Shown here: piece after piece, positions 45,452 through 54,104 of the stretch
Layout: each line of letters starts with the position of its first letter
Numbering within the stretch: the first letter of the stretch is position 1
Assembly: GCF_024714495.1 (NCBI RefSeq)
Contig: NZ_JAMZMJ010000003.1
Span: forward strand, 372,001-436,000
Source of the DNA: Marinoscillum pacificum
GTDB taxonomy: Bacteria; Bacteroidota; Bacteroidia; Cytophagales; Cyclobacteriaceae
Direction: 5' to 3'
Length of the DNA: 64,000 bases
Notes under the pieces: generated by a model
Told to the model about the DNA's origin: nothing
Seen by the model: the letters and a program-made list of their open reading frames with translations, nothing else
Databases searched by the model: none
Made by a program: the position numbers and the translations under genes

Positions 45452-46131
45452 TTGGGGCATTTCTGATCGGTTTGTTTGGAAGCTTGCACTGCGTTGGAAT
45501 GTGCAGTCCATTGATGCTGTCCTTTACACCAAATCGAGGAAGAAATGCTTTTTATTCCTTCTTTATATACCATTTTGGTCGACTGGTTGTCTATTCTGTT
45601 TTAGGAATTCTCTTCGGCCTTATTAGTAGTTCAGTTAGCTTTTTCGCTTTTCAACGATACTTTTCTTTAATTCTTGGAATTATCATTATTGCCATTTTCG
45701 CCTTTCCTAAGGTTCGAAATCAATTCGAAGGATGGTATTATCATTCCAAGTTTTATCAGGTGATTAAATCATCCCTCGTTAAGCAGTTTGGAGGCAAGTC
45801 CAAATGGTTATTTAGTGGTGTTTTGAATGGGTTCTTGCCTTGTGGACTGGTCTATTTAGCAGCAGCAGGGGCAATGATGACACATTCAGTGTTGGATGGC
45901 GTTCAATACATGTTGCTGTTCGGATTAGGGACAATTCCTTTGCTTGCTGTGGTGAAATTTGGAGCAGGAGCCTTTCCTAAATTACTTAAGAGTTTCAATA
46001 ATCTGACCACCCCGATTGCTTTAATTGCTGGGCTTATGATGGTGGCCAGAGGCTTTTTGGTTTCCGAACCAGATGTGAATCAACTGATCAAGGCTCAAAT
46101 CATGAATGTGGTTTCCGCTTGTGGATTCTGA
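45448..46131 (+). CDS. TauE/SafE-like (UreH-type) membrane protein of the cbb3 cluster
   Basis: 227 residues with six predicted helices. The N-terminus MIGAFLIGLFGSLHCVGMCS, and NGFLPCGLVYLAAAGAMMTH at the second half, have the paired GxxHCxGMC and LPCGLVY motifs of the UreH/DsbD-like transmembrane family that are also annotated as sulfite exporter TauE/SafE. Such a protein often ends Bacteroidota cbb3 clusters and may move copper or thiols for maturation; the true substrate is unknown. Translationally coupled to ccoH by ATGA. Confidence 0.85.
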   Translation: MIGAFLIGLFGSLHCVGMCSPLMLSFTPNRGRNAFYSFFIYHFGRLVVYSVLGILFGLISSSVSFFAFQRYFSLILGIIIIAIFAFPKVRNQFEGWYYHSKFYQVIKSSLVKQFGGKSKWLFSGVLNGFLPCGLVYLAAAGAMMTHSVLDGVQYMLLFGLGTIPLLAVVKFGAGAFPKLLKSFNNLTTPIALIAGLMMVARGFLVSEPDVNQLIKAQIMNVVSACGF

Positions 46132-46167
46132 GTTTGCTTTGTGATGTAAAAGTTGTTTCTTGCTTTC

Positions 46168-47025
46168 ATGCAGAAACTGATCATTTTCATTCAACTATTG
46201 TTCATTTCATTTGGTGTTTTAGCTCAGCCAGGTACTGAGGTGTTTCTTTTTGAGATCAAACAAGGGAAGAGTTCACTGGAACTCCGTAAACCCATTAATG
46301 TATCTGACAATAAAGGATATGATAACCAACCTTCATTTACTGATGACGGTCATTTGCTGTATACTTCTTTTCGAGATGGAAATACCGATTTAGTAAAATA
46401 TGATGTCAAATCTGGGACTAAAACGTATCTAACAGAGACTTCATCAGGAGAGTATTCTCCAATACAAATGCCTGATAAGAGTAGTTTAAGTACAATTACA
46501 TTAGAAAATTCAGGCAGACAATTGCTTTGGAAATACGATCTGGATGGAAGTTTACAAGGTGAGGAACTGATTCCTTATTTGAAAATAGGTTATCATACAT
46601 GGTTAAATGCTGATACGTTATTTGCCTTTGTGCTCGGGGCACATTCCACGCTACAATTGATTGATCTCTCCACGCAAAGAGCTGAAGTGATTACAGATGA
46701 CATAGGTAGATCTTTGCACATCATCCCGGGCTCGAGTGCTTTGTCTTATGTGAAGAAGAGTGAGGGAGACTGGAAGATTATGAAGTATGATATTTCGGCT
46801 GATTCTTCTTTAGTAATTACCACTACTCAGCCTGGGGTGGAAGATATGTGCTGGTACGATGAAAAAACCATCATTATGGGCAAGGGCGACCTACTTTATT
46901 CGTGGACTGAAACAGGTGGATGGCAACAAATAGCTAACCTGTCACTTTGGAAACTATCAGGAATCACCAGACTAGCGGTGAGCCCTGATAGAAAATATCT
47001 TGTTGCAGTTGTAAATGAATATTAA
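46168..47025 (+). CDS. Exported beta-propeller protein (TolB/WD40-like)
   Basis: 285 residues from the ATG at 46168 (a TTG 15 nt upstream is in frame but gives an unneeded extension). Signal peptide ending GVLAQ. Repeats of the form QPSFTDDGHLLYTSFRDGNTDL and RLAVSPDRKYLVAV are PD40/TolB-like blades. Function unknown; propellers of this kind bind proteins or sugars in the periplasm. Its stop codon bases overlap those of the reverse ROK kinase gene by 4 nt (TTAA at 47022-47025). Confidence 0.8.
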   Translation: MQKLIIFIQLLFISFGVLAQPGTEVFLFEIKQGKSSLELRKPINVSDNKGYDNQPSFTDDGHLLYTSFRDGNTDLVKYDVKSGTKTYLTETSSGEYSPIQMPDKSSLSTITLENSGRQLLWKYDLDGSLQGEELIPYLKIGYHTWLNADTLFAFVLGAHSTLQLIDLSTQRAEVITDDIGRSLHIIPGSSALSYVKKSEGDWKIMKYDISADSSLVITTTQPGVEDMCWYDEKTIIMGKGDLLYSWTETGGWQQIANLSLWKLSGITRLAVSPDRKYLVAVVNEY

Positions 47026-47918
47026 AGCAGTGCAGCACCGAAAACACCAGCGCTATCACCTAATTTAGGCTTGATGATTGGGGTTGTAAAAGTTGGATTG
47101 AAAACATTTTTACGAACAGATTCTACTCCTTCATTGTACAACACATCGAGGTTGCTTACTCCACCACCTAAAACGATTACATCTGGATCTAATACATTGA
47201 TGATATTCGATAGACCAACTCCAAAGAAATGGATCAATCGGTCTATGGTTTCTTTGGCTATCGGATCAGTACCAGCTTTGTAGTCAGCATAGATGTCCTT
47301 AAGGGATCTTTTGTTACCTGATTGTTCAAAATAGTAGCGTTCCAGGTGTGGTCCTGCTATAATCGTTTCGGTACATCCTACTTTTCCGCAGTAGCATTTG
47401 CCTCCACTTTCATGAAGTACGGTGTGACCCCACTCACCACCAATTCCATGTCGACCATTATGAGCTTTGCCGTTAAAGACTATACCGCCACCACAACCTG
47501 TTCCCATGATTACCCCAAAAACAACTTTGGCCTCCGGGTGTTCATCAGCTACAGCACCCATAGTTGCTTCTGCAAGGGCAAAACAATTGGCATCATTAGC
47601 GATTTTCACAGGCATTCCAATAGCTTTCTCCAGTTCTTTATGAAATGGTTGGTTGTTAATCGCTTGGGTATTACTTCCTTTTAGTAATCCAGTGGATGGA
47701 TCAACAGATCCAGGGGTGCCAATACCTAAGTTTTGAGGTTTTTCTCCTACTTCTTTTTCAAGAATAGAAAGAAGCTTTTCTATTTGACTTATAATATGTG
47801 GCATGCCATTGACCGCTTCTGTAGGAACTCGCTCCCTAGCCAATACCATATGGTTTTCATTCAATACAACTCCTTCTATTTTTGTGCCACCAAGATCAAT
47901 TCCCCAAAGTAGTCCCAT
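47022..47918 (-). CDS. ROK family sugar kinase
   Basis: 298 residues. ATP-binding loop GIDLGGTKIEG (6-16), catalytic region NDANCFALAEA, the GTGCGGGIVFNGK loop with the following GGEWGH, and the zinc motif CYCGKVGCTET complete the ROK family. It phosphorylates a hexose; glucokinase, fructokinase and GlcNAc kinase all look alike at this level, so the substrate is open. A glucokinase role would fit the neighbouring zwf and pgl pathway 37 kb away only loosely. Convergent with the propeller gene. Confidence 0.92.
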   Translation of the reverse strand: MGLLWGIDLGGTKIEGVVLNENHMVLARERVPTEAVNGMPHIISQIEKLLSILEKEVGEKPQNLGIGTPGSVDPSTGLLKGSNTQAINNQPFHKELEKAIGMPVKIANDANCFALAEATMGAVADEHPEAKVVFGVIMGTGCGGGIVFNGKAHNGRHGIGGEWGHTVLHESGGKCYCGKVGCTETIIAGPHLERYYFEQSGNKRSLKDIYADYKAGTDPIAKETIDRLIHFFGVGLSNIINVLDPDVIVLGGGVSNLDVLYNEGVESVRKNVFNPTFTTPIIKPKLGDSAGVFGAALL

Positions 47919-48345
47919 GTATATTGTGATTTTCGTATTTATAGATGTCTAAATTAACCCAAATTTGGAAACCCTCAAGTATATATTTCATGCGTTGGGA
48001 TGATCTATAAAAGGAGTGACTTGCAATAATTTATATATCATTTGAAATACTTAACATCACATAATTCCTGTTCATCGTATTTATTCTACCAGTCAACGAT
48101 TATATGTGGCACAGGTCAATATTCTTGTACATCTTTGACTTGAGTTTTTTCATAGTGGAGTTCGCTTACCTTTCGGGATTAGGTTAGGTTCAAAACATTG
48201 AAAGGTAAGCTGAAGCGTCCTCAGGAGTGGGGACGCTTTTTTTTATCCTGTTCACTTACTTATAATTCCAGATGATTTAAATCAGATTGTGAACTTCAGT
48301 GAGTTTTAGTATTTTACCTAACTAGCTGAACTTCTTGATTTTAAA
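47919..48345. other. 427-nt non-coding region with a structured RNA element
   Basis: No ORF worth naming on either strand. It contains the two-hairpin element at 48164-48246, described separately, that precedes the CHASE kinase gene by 99 nt. The first ~240 nt, next to the ROK gene start, are AT-rich and should hold its promoter; I see no clear operator there. Confidence 0.6.
48164..48246 (+). promoter_or_regulatory. Candidate transcription attenuator or small RNA with terminator
   Basis: First hairpin: GCTTACCTTTC (48164-48174) pairs exactly with GAAAGGTAAGC (48200-48210). The loop of 25 nt holds a TTAGG-TTAGG repeat. Second hairpin: AAGCGTCC (48213-48220) pairs with GGACGCTT (48231-48238), followed by a run of eight T (48237-48244), a strong terminator. 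The bases CGCTT at 48163-48167 could instead pair with AAGCG at 48213-48217, which would break both hairpins. No plus-strand gene precedes it, so it is either the end of a small RNA or a leader regulating the kinase gene downstream. Confidence 0.55.
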
Positions 48346-50229
48346 ATGATTCCAAAGTCTATAGCGACTTTATTTTCCAGACCTGGTTTTATAGGTTTAC
48401 TAACCACTATATTGCTCGCAACTATTGGGTTTAATACTACCTACCTTAGTTACAAAGTTTCAGAAGAGAGTGATCGAAATGAATTGCTTGGGTTATTGGG
48501 CATTATGGAGTCCAATTTGGAGCAATATTTAAGTCACTGTAAGTCCGCTGCTTTGATGATGGCATATACCATCAATGATCAAGGTGAGCCTCAGGATTTT
48601 GATTCTGTAGCGATGCAATTACTATCCAATGATAGGTTTGATGTCATCGAGTTACTACCAAATGGTGTTATAGAATATGTTTATCCGCTAAATGGAAATG
48701 AATCCGTCTTGGGTTACAATATATTAGAAGATCCTAATCGAAATCTGGAAGCACTGAAAGCCAGAGAACTGAAGCAGATGTATTTCGCTGGTCCCATTCC
48801 TCTGAGGCAAGGAGGTAATGCTATAATTGGACGACTACCAGTTTATATAAAAAATGAATTTTGGGGTTTTTCAGCTATTGTTGTCAATACTGAGAAATTT
48901 CTGAATTCGTTAGGAATAGATGAATTGAATAAAAACGATCTCTTAGTTCAATTGTCCAAAGTCAACCCAAATACGGAAGAAGAAGAGTTTTTTCTTCCGA
49001 CTATTGATGGATTTCCTGAATCTAGCTCTAAAAAAGTATCAGTACGGGAAGGTGATTGGAATATTTACCTTGGATTTAAGAATAATACCAAGTCCGTATA
49101 TGCAGTCGTTCCAATGGCTGTTCTTAGCCTGTTGCTGGCATTAATTGGTGGCTTTTTTGTGATGGAAATTCTTAAGAAGCCATCTGAGCTAGAAGCGCAA
49201 ATAGAAAAACATCATGTGGATTTACAATTAAGTGAAAGAAAATATCGATCGTTTTTCGAAAATGCGGCTATTGGTGTCGCACACATCAACCCTGAAACAG
49301 GAGAGTTTTTAAGTGTTAATGAGAAGCTTTGTAACATACTTGGTTATTCTGCCAATGAAATGAAGCTGTTTACTTTTAATGAACTTACACACCCTGACGA
49401 TTTGGAGTTGACAAATCGAAGGCAAAAAGATATCATTAGTGGTAGCATTCGAGAATTTAGCATTGAGAAGCGTTATATCGGTAAAAACGGGCAGCAAGTC
49501 TATGTGAATGTGACCGTTTCACCACTTTGGAAATCTGGAGAAAAACCCACGACAGTTATTGTGTTGATAGAGGATATTAGTTCCAAGAAAGATATGGAAC
49601 AAAAAGTCTTGGAAGGATCCATTCAGGCGCAGGAAATCCAAAAGAATCGTATTGCTCTAGAAATCCATGATGGGATTGTTCAAGAGTTAGTGGCTAGTGC
49701 TATTCATGCAGAGAGTCTGGAGAAGTTAAAAAATAACCCTTATGAATTGTCCCACCGAATAACTGCTTTGGTTGCCCTGATCAAGAAAATTACCAATGAT
49801 GCTCGAGATGTTTCACACAATCTGTTATCTGCGGATGTGAGCACTATGAAAATGTCAGAATTATTTTCTCGTCTGGAGCAGCAATTAAAGTCTTTGACGT
49901 CAATTGATTTTCGAATGGAAGTGCACATACTCAATGAGGAGGATATTTCTGATGAGATAAAAATCAATATTTTCAGAGTCATTCAGGAGTTATCAACCAA
50001 CATAATTAAGCATTCCAAAGCCACATTTGCTTCAATTACCTTAGAAGAGATAGCAGATGATTTATTTGTCAACGTAAGAGACAATGGAGTAGGAATGAAT
50101 AGCCAATCCACCATAGGTATAGGTACCTATACGGTTAGAAATAGAATAAGTAAAATAGGTGGAACACTTCAGTACAACCATCCCGATAGTGGTGGTTTGG
50201 AAGTTACCTTCAGTGTTCCACTGGCATGA
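48346..50229 (+). CDS. CHASE-PAS sensor histidine kinase (HisKA_3 type)
   Basis: 627 residues. TM1 at about 15-33, a periplasmic CHASE domain (about 60-200, with DVIELLPNGVIEYVYPLNGN), TM2 at about 252-275, a PAS domain (about 295-420, KYRSFFENAAIGVAHIN), then a HisKA_3 dimerisation segment KNRIALEIHDGIVQELVAS with His near 441 and a HATPase with RVIQELSTNIIKHSKA and RDNGVGMN. HisKA_3 kinases usually act with NarL/LuxR-type regulators, but none is adjacent. The signal is unknown; CHASE domains bind small extracellular molecules. Its stop abuts that of the convergent permease gene. Confidence 0.94.
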   Translation: MIPKSIATLFSRPGFIGLLTTILLATIGFNTTYLSYKVSEESDRNELLGLLGIMESNLEQYLSHCKSAALMMAYTINDQGEPQDFDSVAMQLLSNDRFDVIELLPNGVIEYVYPLNGNESVLGYNILEDPNRNLEALKARELKQMYFAGPIPLRQGGNAIIGRLPVYIKNEFWGFSAIVVNTEKFLNSLGIDELNKNDLLVQLSKVNPNTEEEEFFLPTIDGFPESSSKKVSVREGDWNIYLGFKNNTKSVYAVVPMAVLSLLLALIGGFFVMEILKKPSELEAQIEKHHVDLQLSERKYRSFFENAAIGVAHINPETGEFLSVNEKLCNILGYSANEMKLFTFNELTHPDDLELTNRRQKDIISGSIREFSIEKRYIGKNGQQVYVNVTVSPLWKSGEKPTTVIVLIEDISSKKDMEQKVLEGSIQAQEIQKNRIALEIHDGIVQELVASAIHAESLEKLKNNPYELSHRITALVALIKKITNDARDVSHNLLSADVSTMKMSELFSRLEQQLKSLTSIDFRMEVHILNEEDISDEIKINIFRVIQELSTNIIKHSKATFASITLEEIADDLFVNVRDNGVGMNSQSTIGIGTYTVRNRISKIGGTLQYNHPDSGGLEVTFSVPLA

Positions 50230-52914
50230 TTATTCGGTTTTTAGAATCACTGCTGGATTAACTAAAGCTGCTTTTATTGTTTGAATTCCTACGCTCAGGA
50301 CGGTAACTAATATCACGACCATTGCTGGCAGCATTATCATCCAAATAGTGATGGAAGTGCGATAGACAAAACTGTCCAACCAATCCGATACAATTAAGAA
50401 AGTACATGGAATAGCAACCACAGTTGCAATGACAATCAAGATTCCAAACCGGTAACCTATGTTAATAGCAATATCTCCAGCTGAGGCACCCAGAACTTTT
50501 CTGATTCCTATTTCTTTATTTTTTGTTTCTATGATGAACGCTACCATTCCGATCAGACCAAGACAACCGATTAGGATGGCTATCGAAGTAAATACTTTAA
50601 TCATTGTACTAAGCCTCATCTCTGATTGATACTGCTCATTAAACCGATCATCTACAAAACGGTAGTTTAAAGTGTTATCCTGATCGAACTCATACCATAA
50701 ACTTTCAATATCTGCTAACGTTTGAGAGTGATCATCACCAGTCAACTTTAAGCAAATAGTTCTCATATTGTCACCTTTCATCATGATCATTGGAGTAATG
50801 GAAGTGTGCATGGATTCAAAATGAAAATCACGCGTAACCCCAAGTATTCTTCCAGCTTTGAAGGTTTGGTCGTCGTAATTGCCATAATTTATTTTTTGAC
50901 CAATAATATCATTCGGATTGTCATAACCTAAAGCTTTTGATGTGGTTTCATTAATCAGGTAGTAGCCTACACTGTCTTCAATCATATCCATATCAGCAGA
51001 GAAATTGCTTCCTGCAACCAGCTCTATTTGAAAGGTCTCAAGGAAATCGTCATCTACCCAAATAAAAGGTAGACGAAAGTTCACGCTTGCCACACTATCT
51101 CCTTGATTGAAAGATGCTCCCCAGCTATCCGCCAATCTTCCGGTTGGAATCCTGGAGGCATAAGCTGCTTTTTCCACATTAGGATGGTTTAGCAATTCAT
51201 TTTTAAAGGTTGTTAGGTTGCCAATGTTTCTACTCAACCCAACAGAAACTAATTGTTCTTTATTATATCCGGGATCAGAGTTCTGAACAAAGTAGAGTTG
51301 GCTTTCAATCACTGCCAGAGCGAATATTAGCGCGATGGTAACTGCATATTGAAAAGTGACCAGCCAGTTTCTAAAGTTCCACTTATTACTATTGATGGTT
51401 GATTCACCTTTAAGAGCTTGAGTAAGGTTGATTCTTGATAAAAAGATCGACGGATATGACCCTGAGAAAACGGCTACCAATACCAACAGCAATAGCAGTC
51501 CAATTAATAAATCCATATTTCCAGCAAATCCAAGACTTAATGATTTACCCATGAAATCATTGAGATGAGGCAAGGCCAATTCGGCAAGAATCAACGCAAT
51601 TGGAAATGATAAAATGTTGACTAAAAATGCTTCAGTTAAGAATTGCTTCACAAGAGTAGATCGTAAAGCACCAAGCACTTTTCTCACGCCTACTTCTTTC
51701 ATTCTTCTACTGAAATGTGAAGTAGCCAGGTTCATGTAATTGATACATGCTACGATTAGTAATAAAATAGCTACTGTTCCAAAAATATAGACCTGCTGAA
51801 TACTGCCATTGGTTTCAATTTCTGACTCCAGATTAGAATGCAGGTGAATACTCTTTAATGGCTGCAGAGCGAAATCATAGTAGTCCTTTGCATCTCCACC
51901 TTGAGCAAATTGACCAACATATTTGTCAAAGAAAGCATCCTTTTGATTTTCAATTGCGACAGGATTAGTGCCTTCCTGTAGCATGAGATAAGTAAGCCAG
52001 TTGTAATTTCCCGTGACATTGCTCATAGAAGATTCACCGAAAACTTGCTCAATGAACCGAATAGGAGCGAGGTATTCAAAGTGAAAATGCTGATGTTCTG
52101 GCATGTCTTTCATGACGCCCGAAACGGTGAACGGTGCATTCAAACCATCCCTTTGCAAAGTTACACGCTCTCCTATGACGCCTTCTGTTTGCCAATCATT
52201 ACCAAATAAGCGAATGGCTGAAGTCTCTGTAAGAACCAATGATTGTTCTGTATTAAATGCAGTTTCTGGACTTCCTTCAATAAAAGGAAAAGTGAACATG
52301 TCAAATACATCAGGATCTGTGAAGATGACTTGCTCAGCTGGGAATTTTCGATCACCGACTAGTAAATCAGGGAAAGCCCAGGGGTAGAATCTGGTTGCTT
52401 TGATGACTTCTGGATAATCCTCTTTGAATCGCTCAGCATGGCCTGCTGATGCAAAAGCCCAATGTCTGCTAAGAGCACCCTCAGAAGTAAAGTTTTTGAT
52501 GGTTAAGCGATAAATGTTATCAGCATTTTCATGATGCCGGTCGTATTTCAGTTCATCTTTGATAAATAGCGCAATTAGTACAAATGCAGCTACTCCTGTA
52601 GAAAGTCCGAGTACGTTGATCACCGTACCCATCTTGTACTTCCACAGATTCCTTAGTCCTATTTTGATGTAGTTTTTGAACATTGATATTTCCTTTTGAG
52701 TTGAGTCGATTGGTTTGAACGGCCTGATAATACCAGACCGGAATAATTTCACAATTTGCCACCAGTACCATCCAGAGGACGAGCGATTGGGGTTGAGTTC
52801 TATGCGATCATAAAACTCCTCCTCCAGGTCACCTTGGATGTCTTCCAGGTATTGAGGTTTGCAAAACCATCTTAATAATTTGGTGGCAAGTTGTGGTGGT
52901 TGATTTACAGCCAT
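50230..52914 (-). CDS. FtsX/MacB-type ABC permease with N-terminal prefix domain (cassette 1)
   Basis: 894 residues. A soluble ~70-residue prefix (LLRWFCKPQYLEDIQGDLEEE) characteristic of PadR-linked permeases, then two MacB-periplasmic-core plus FtsX units, each with a large extracellular domain: helix 1 near residue 95, three helices around 370-490, then again around 520, and 760-885. SRRMKEVGVRKVLGA and TKNKEIGIRKVLGA are repeated conserved loops that contact the ATPase. No ATPase gene is adjacent. The start overlaps the PadR stop by 10 nt. Likely an efflux or stress-response permease controlled by PadR; substrate unknown. Confidence 0.9.
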   Translation of the reverse strand: MAVNQPPQLATKLLRWFCKPQYLEDIQGDLEEEFYDRIELNPNRSSSGWYWWQIVKLFRSGIIRPFKPIDSTQKEISMFKNYIKIGLRNLWKYKMGTVINVLGLSTGVAAFVLIALFIKDELKYDRHHENADNIYRLTIKNFTSEGALSRHWAFASAGHAERFKEDYPEVIKATRFYPWAFPDLLVGDRKFPAEQVIFTDPDVFDMFTFPFIEGSPETAFNTEQSLVLTETSAIRLFGNDWQTEGVIGERVTLQRDGLNAPFTVSGVMKDMPEHQHFHFEYLAPIRFIEQVFGESSMSNVTGNYNWLTYLMLQEGTNPVAIENQKDAFFDKYVGQFAQGGDAKDYYDFALQPLKSIHLHSNLESEIETNGSIQQVYIFGTVAILLLIVACINYMNLATSHFSRRMKEVGVRKVLGALRSTLVKQFLTEAFLVNILSFPIALILAELALPHLNDFMGKSLSLGFAGNMDLLIGLLLLLVLVAVFSGSYPSIFLSRINLTQALKGESTINSNKWNFRNWLVTFQYAVTIALIFALAVIESQLYFVQNSDPGYNKEQLVSVGLSRNIGNLTTFKNELLNHPNVEKAAYASRIPTGRLADSWGASFNQGDSVASVNFRLPFIWVDDDFLETFQIELVAGSNFSADMDMIEDSVGYYLINETTSKALGYDNPNDIIGQKINYGNYDDQTFKAGRILGVTRDFHFESMHTSITPMIMMKGDNMRTICLKLTGDDHSQTLADIESLWYEFDQDNTLNYRFVDDRFNEQYQSEMRLSTMIKVFTSIAILIGCLGLIGMVAFIIETKNKEIGIRKVLGASAGDIAINIGYRFGILIVIATVVAIPCTFLIVSDWLDSFVYRTSITIWMIMLPAMVVILVTVLSVGIQTIKAALVNPAVILKTE

Positions 52915-53243
52915 GAGAATTCAAAAACCGTTTTTGGAATAGCATTCCACATTTGGTTACGAGTTTCTTTGGAGTAAGCCAGCGCTTGCTTACCAAGATC
53001 TGTTATTTCAAAGTAGCGCTTTCTTTTACCCCCTCTTTTCGCTGTACTTTCTCCAAAAGTCGAATGTAGGTAGTCCTTATCTTCCATTCTTCGTAAGGCC
53101 GTCTGGAGCGCTCCTACACTCACCGTGCGTTGGAGTCTTTCTTCAATATCCCTCTTGATAGAAACACCATAGGCGTCTCCATGCAATATGGCTACAGTTA
53201 AGAGTACAATTTCTTCAAATTCACCTAGTTGATAATCCTTCAT
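52905..53243 (-). CDS. PadR family transcriptional regulator (cassette 1)
   Basis: 112 residues. The winged-helix PadR domain is complete: LGEFEEIVLLTVAILHGDAYG at the start, then VSVGALQTALRRMEDKDYL (recognition helix and wing) and KRYFEITDLGKQAL. It lacks the C-terminal dimerisation arm of PadR-s1, as is normal for the small PadR-s2 group. It overlaps the permease gene downstream by 10 nt and probably represses the pair from the repeats at 53250-53290. Confidence 0.92.
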   Translation of the reverse strand: MKDYQLGEFEEIVLLTVAILHGDAYGVSIKRDIEERLQRTVSVGALQTALRRMEDKDYLHSTFGESTAKRGGKRKRYFEITDLGKQALAYSKETRNQMWNAIPKTVFEFSWL

Positions 53244-53249
53244 GAAGTA

Positions 53250-53290
53250 AAATTCCTAAATGTATATTAAATATAAAATTCCTAAACGTA
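53250..53290. promoter_or_regulatory. Direct repeat and palindrome ahead of PadR cassette 1
   Basis: AAATTCCTAAATGTA (53250-53264) and AAATTCCTAAACGTA (53276-53290) differ at one base and have a period of 26 bp. Between and overlapping them is the palindrome TATATT-A-AATATA (53263-53275). The group starts 7 nt before the PadR start codon, the place expected for a self-repression operator. Confidence 0.55.
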
Positions 53291-53469
53291 GTTTTTATCG
53301 ATGGGTTGCATCTTATGAATAATTGAAAGGGATGATGAGAACTTGTAAAATGGCAATTAGATTTATGCCAGAATTAATTGAGGTATTTCTGTATAACACA
53401 TTGCCGGTTTATCCGTTTTAAGGATAATGCAATTTGAAATGCAGTGATTTTTTAAAACAACAGCACAAT

Positions 53470-54051
53470 ATGAAAAAATTAATTTTTACTCTAGGATTAT
53501 GTTTGGTTGCTATAGCAGGGTTTTCTCAAGCTAAAGCAGAGTTAGGATTAAAAGGTGGATTGAATTTTGCCAATGTAAATGCAGATGAAGTTACTGGACT
53601 AGATTACGAGTCTAGAACTGGCTATCATTTCGGAGTATATTCTCTAATAAAAGTAGCAAGTTTTGGTATTCAGCCGGAAGTACTTTATTCAGTTCAGGGA
53701 ACTACTGTTAACATTGATGATCTCAATGAGGAATTTAAGAGTGATTTTCATTACTTGAATGTTCCTGTAATGGCAAAGTTATATTTACCATTAGGTCTTA
53801 ACCTACAAGCAGGGCCTCAGTTTGGCGTGCTTCTTTCTGCAGAATCTGATGGAGACGATGTAAAAGAGGAATTTAAGAACGCTGATATGAGCGCTGCATT
53901 AGGCGCAGGTTGGGATGCCCCATTTGGTCTTAGAATCAATGCGAGATATATTATTGGATTGAATGATATCTCTGAAGATGGAGACTCTGAAGTTCAGAAT
54001 AGAGTTTTCCAGGTATCATTGGGCTATAAACTATTCGGCTTAGGTAAGTAA
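53470..54051 (+). CDS. Outer-membrane beta-barrel (porin-like) protein
   Basis: 193 residues from the ATG at 53470 (MKKLIFTLGLCLVAIAGFSQ), rejecting an in-frame TTG start 36 nt upstream that lies before the signal peptide. After cleavage before Gln, alternating aromatic/polar strands (LGLKGGLNFANVNAD, YHFGVYSLIKVASFGIQPEVLYSVQG) and a closing FQVSLGYKLFGL give the PorT/OmpA-barrel small family of about eight strands. Function unknown. Flanked by the two PadR cassettes; followed by a strong symmetric terminator. Confidence 0.88.
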   Translation: MKKLIFTLGLCLVAIAGFSQAKAELGLKGGLNFANVNADEVTGLDYESRTGYHFGVYSLIKVASFGIQPEVLYSVQGTTVNIDDLNEEFKSDFHYLNVPVMAKLYLPLGLNLQAGPQFGVLLSAESDGDDVKEEFKNADMSAALGAGWDAPFGLRINARYIIGLNDISEDGDSEVQNRVFQVSLGYKLFGLGK

Positions 54052-54069
54052 TCCCAAGCTGATGAAAGT

Positions 54070-54104
54070 AAAAAAGGCTTAACATTCAGTTAGGCCTTTT
54101 TTAT
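54070..54104. terminator. Terminator downstream of the barrel protein gene
   Basis: AAAAAAGGCTTA (54070-54081) pairs with TAGGCCTTTTTT (54091-54102) over 12 positions with one G-U and a 9-nt loop; usable on both strands because of the A- and T-tracts. Confidence 0.9.

Noticed and set aside
48164-48246. SRP RNA, 6S RNA or tmRNA at the structured element
   Set aside because: It lacks the conserved SRP loop and tmRNA ends, and is too short for 6S RNA.
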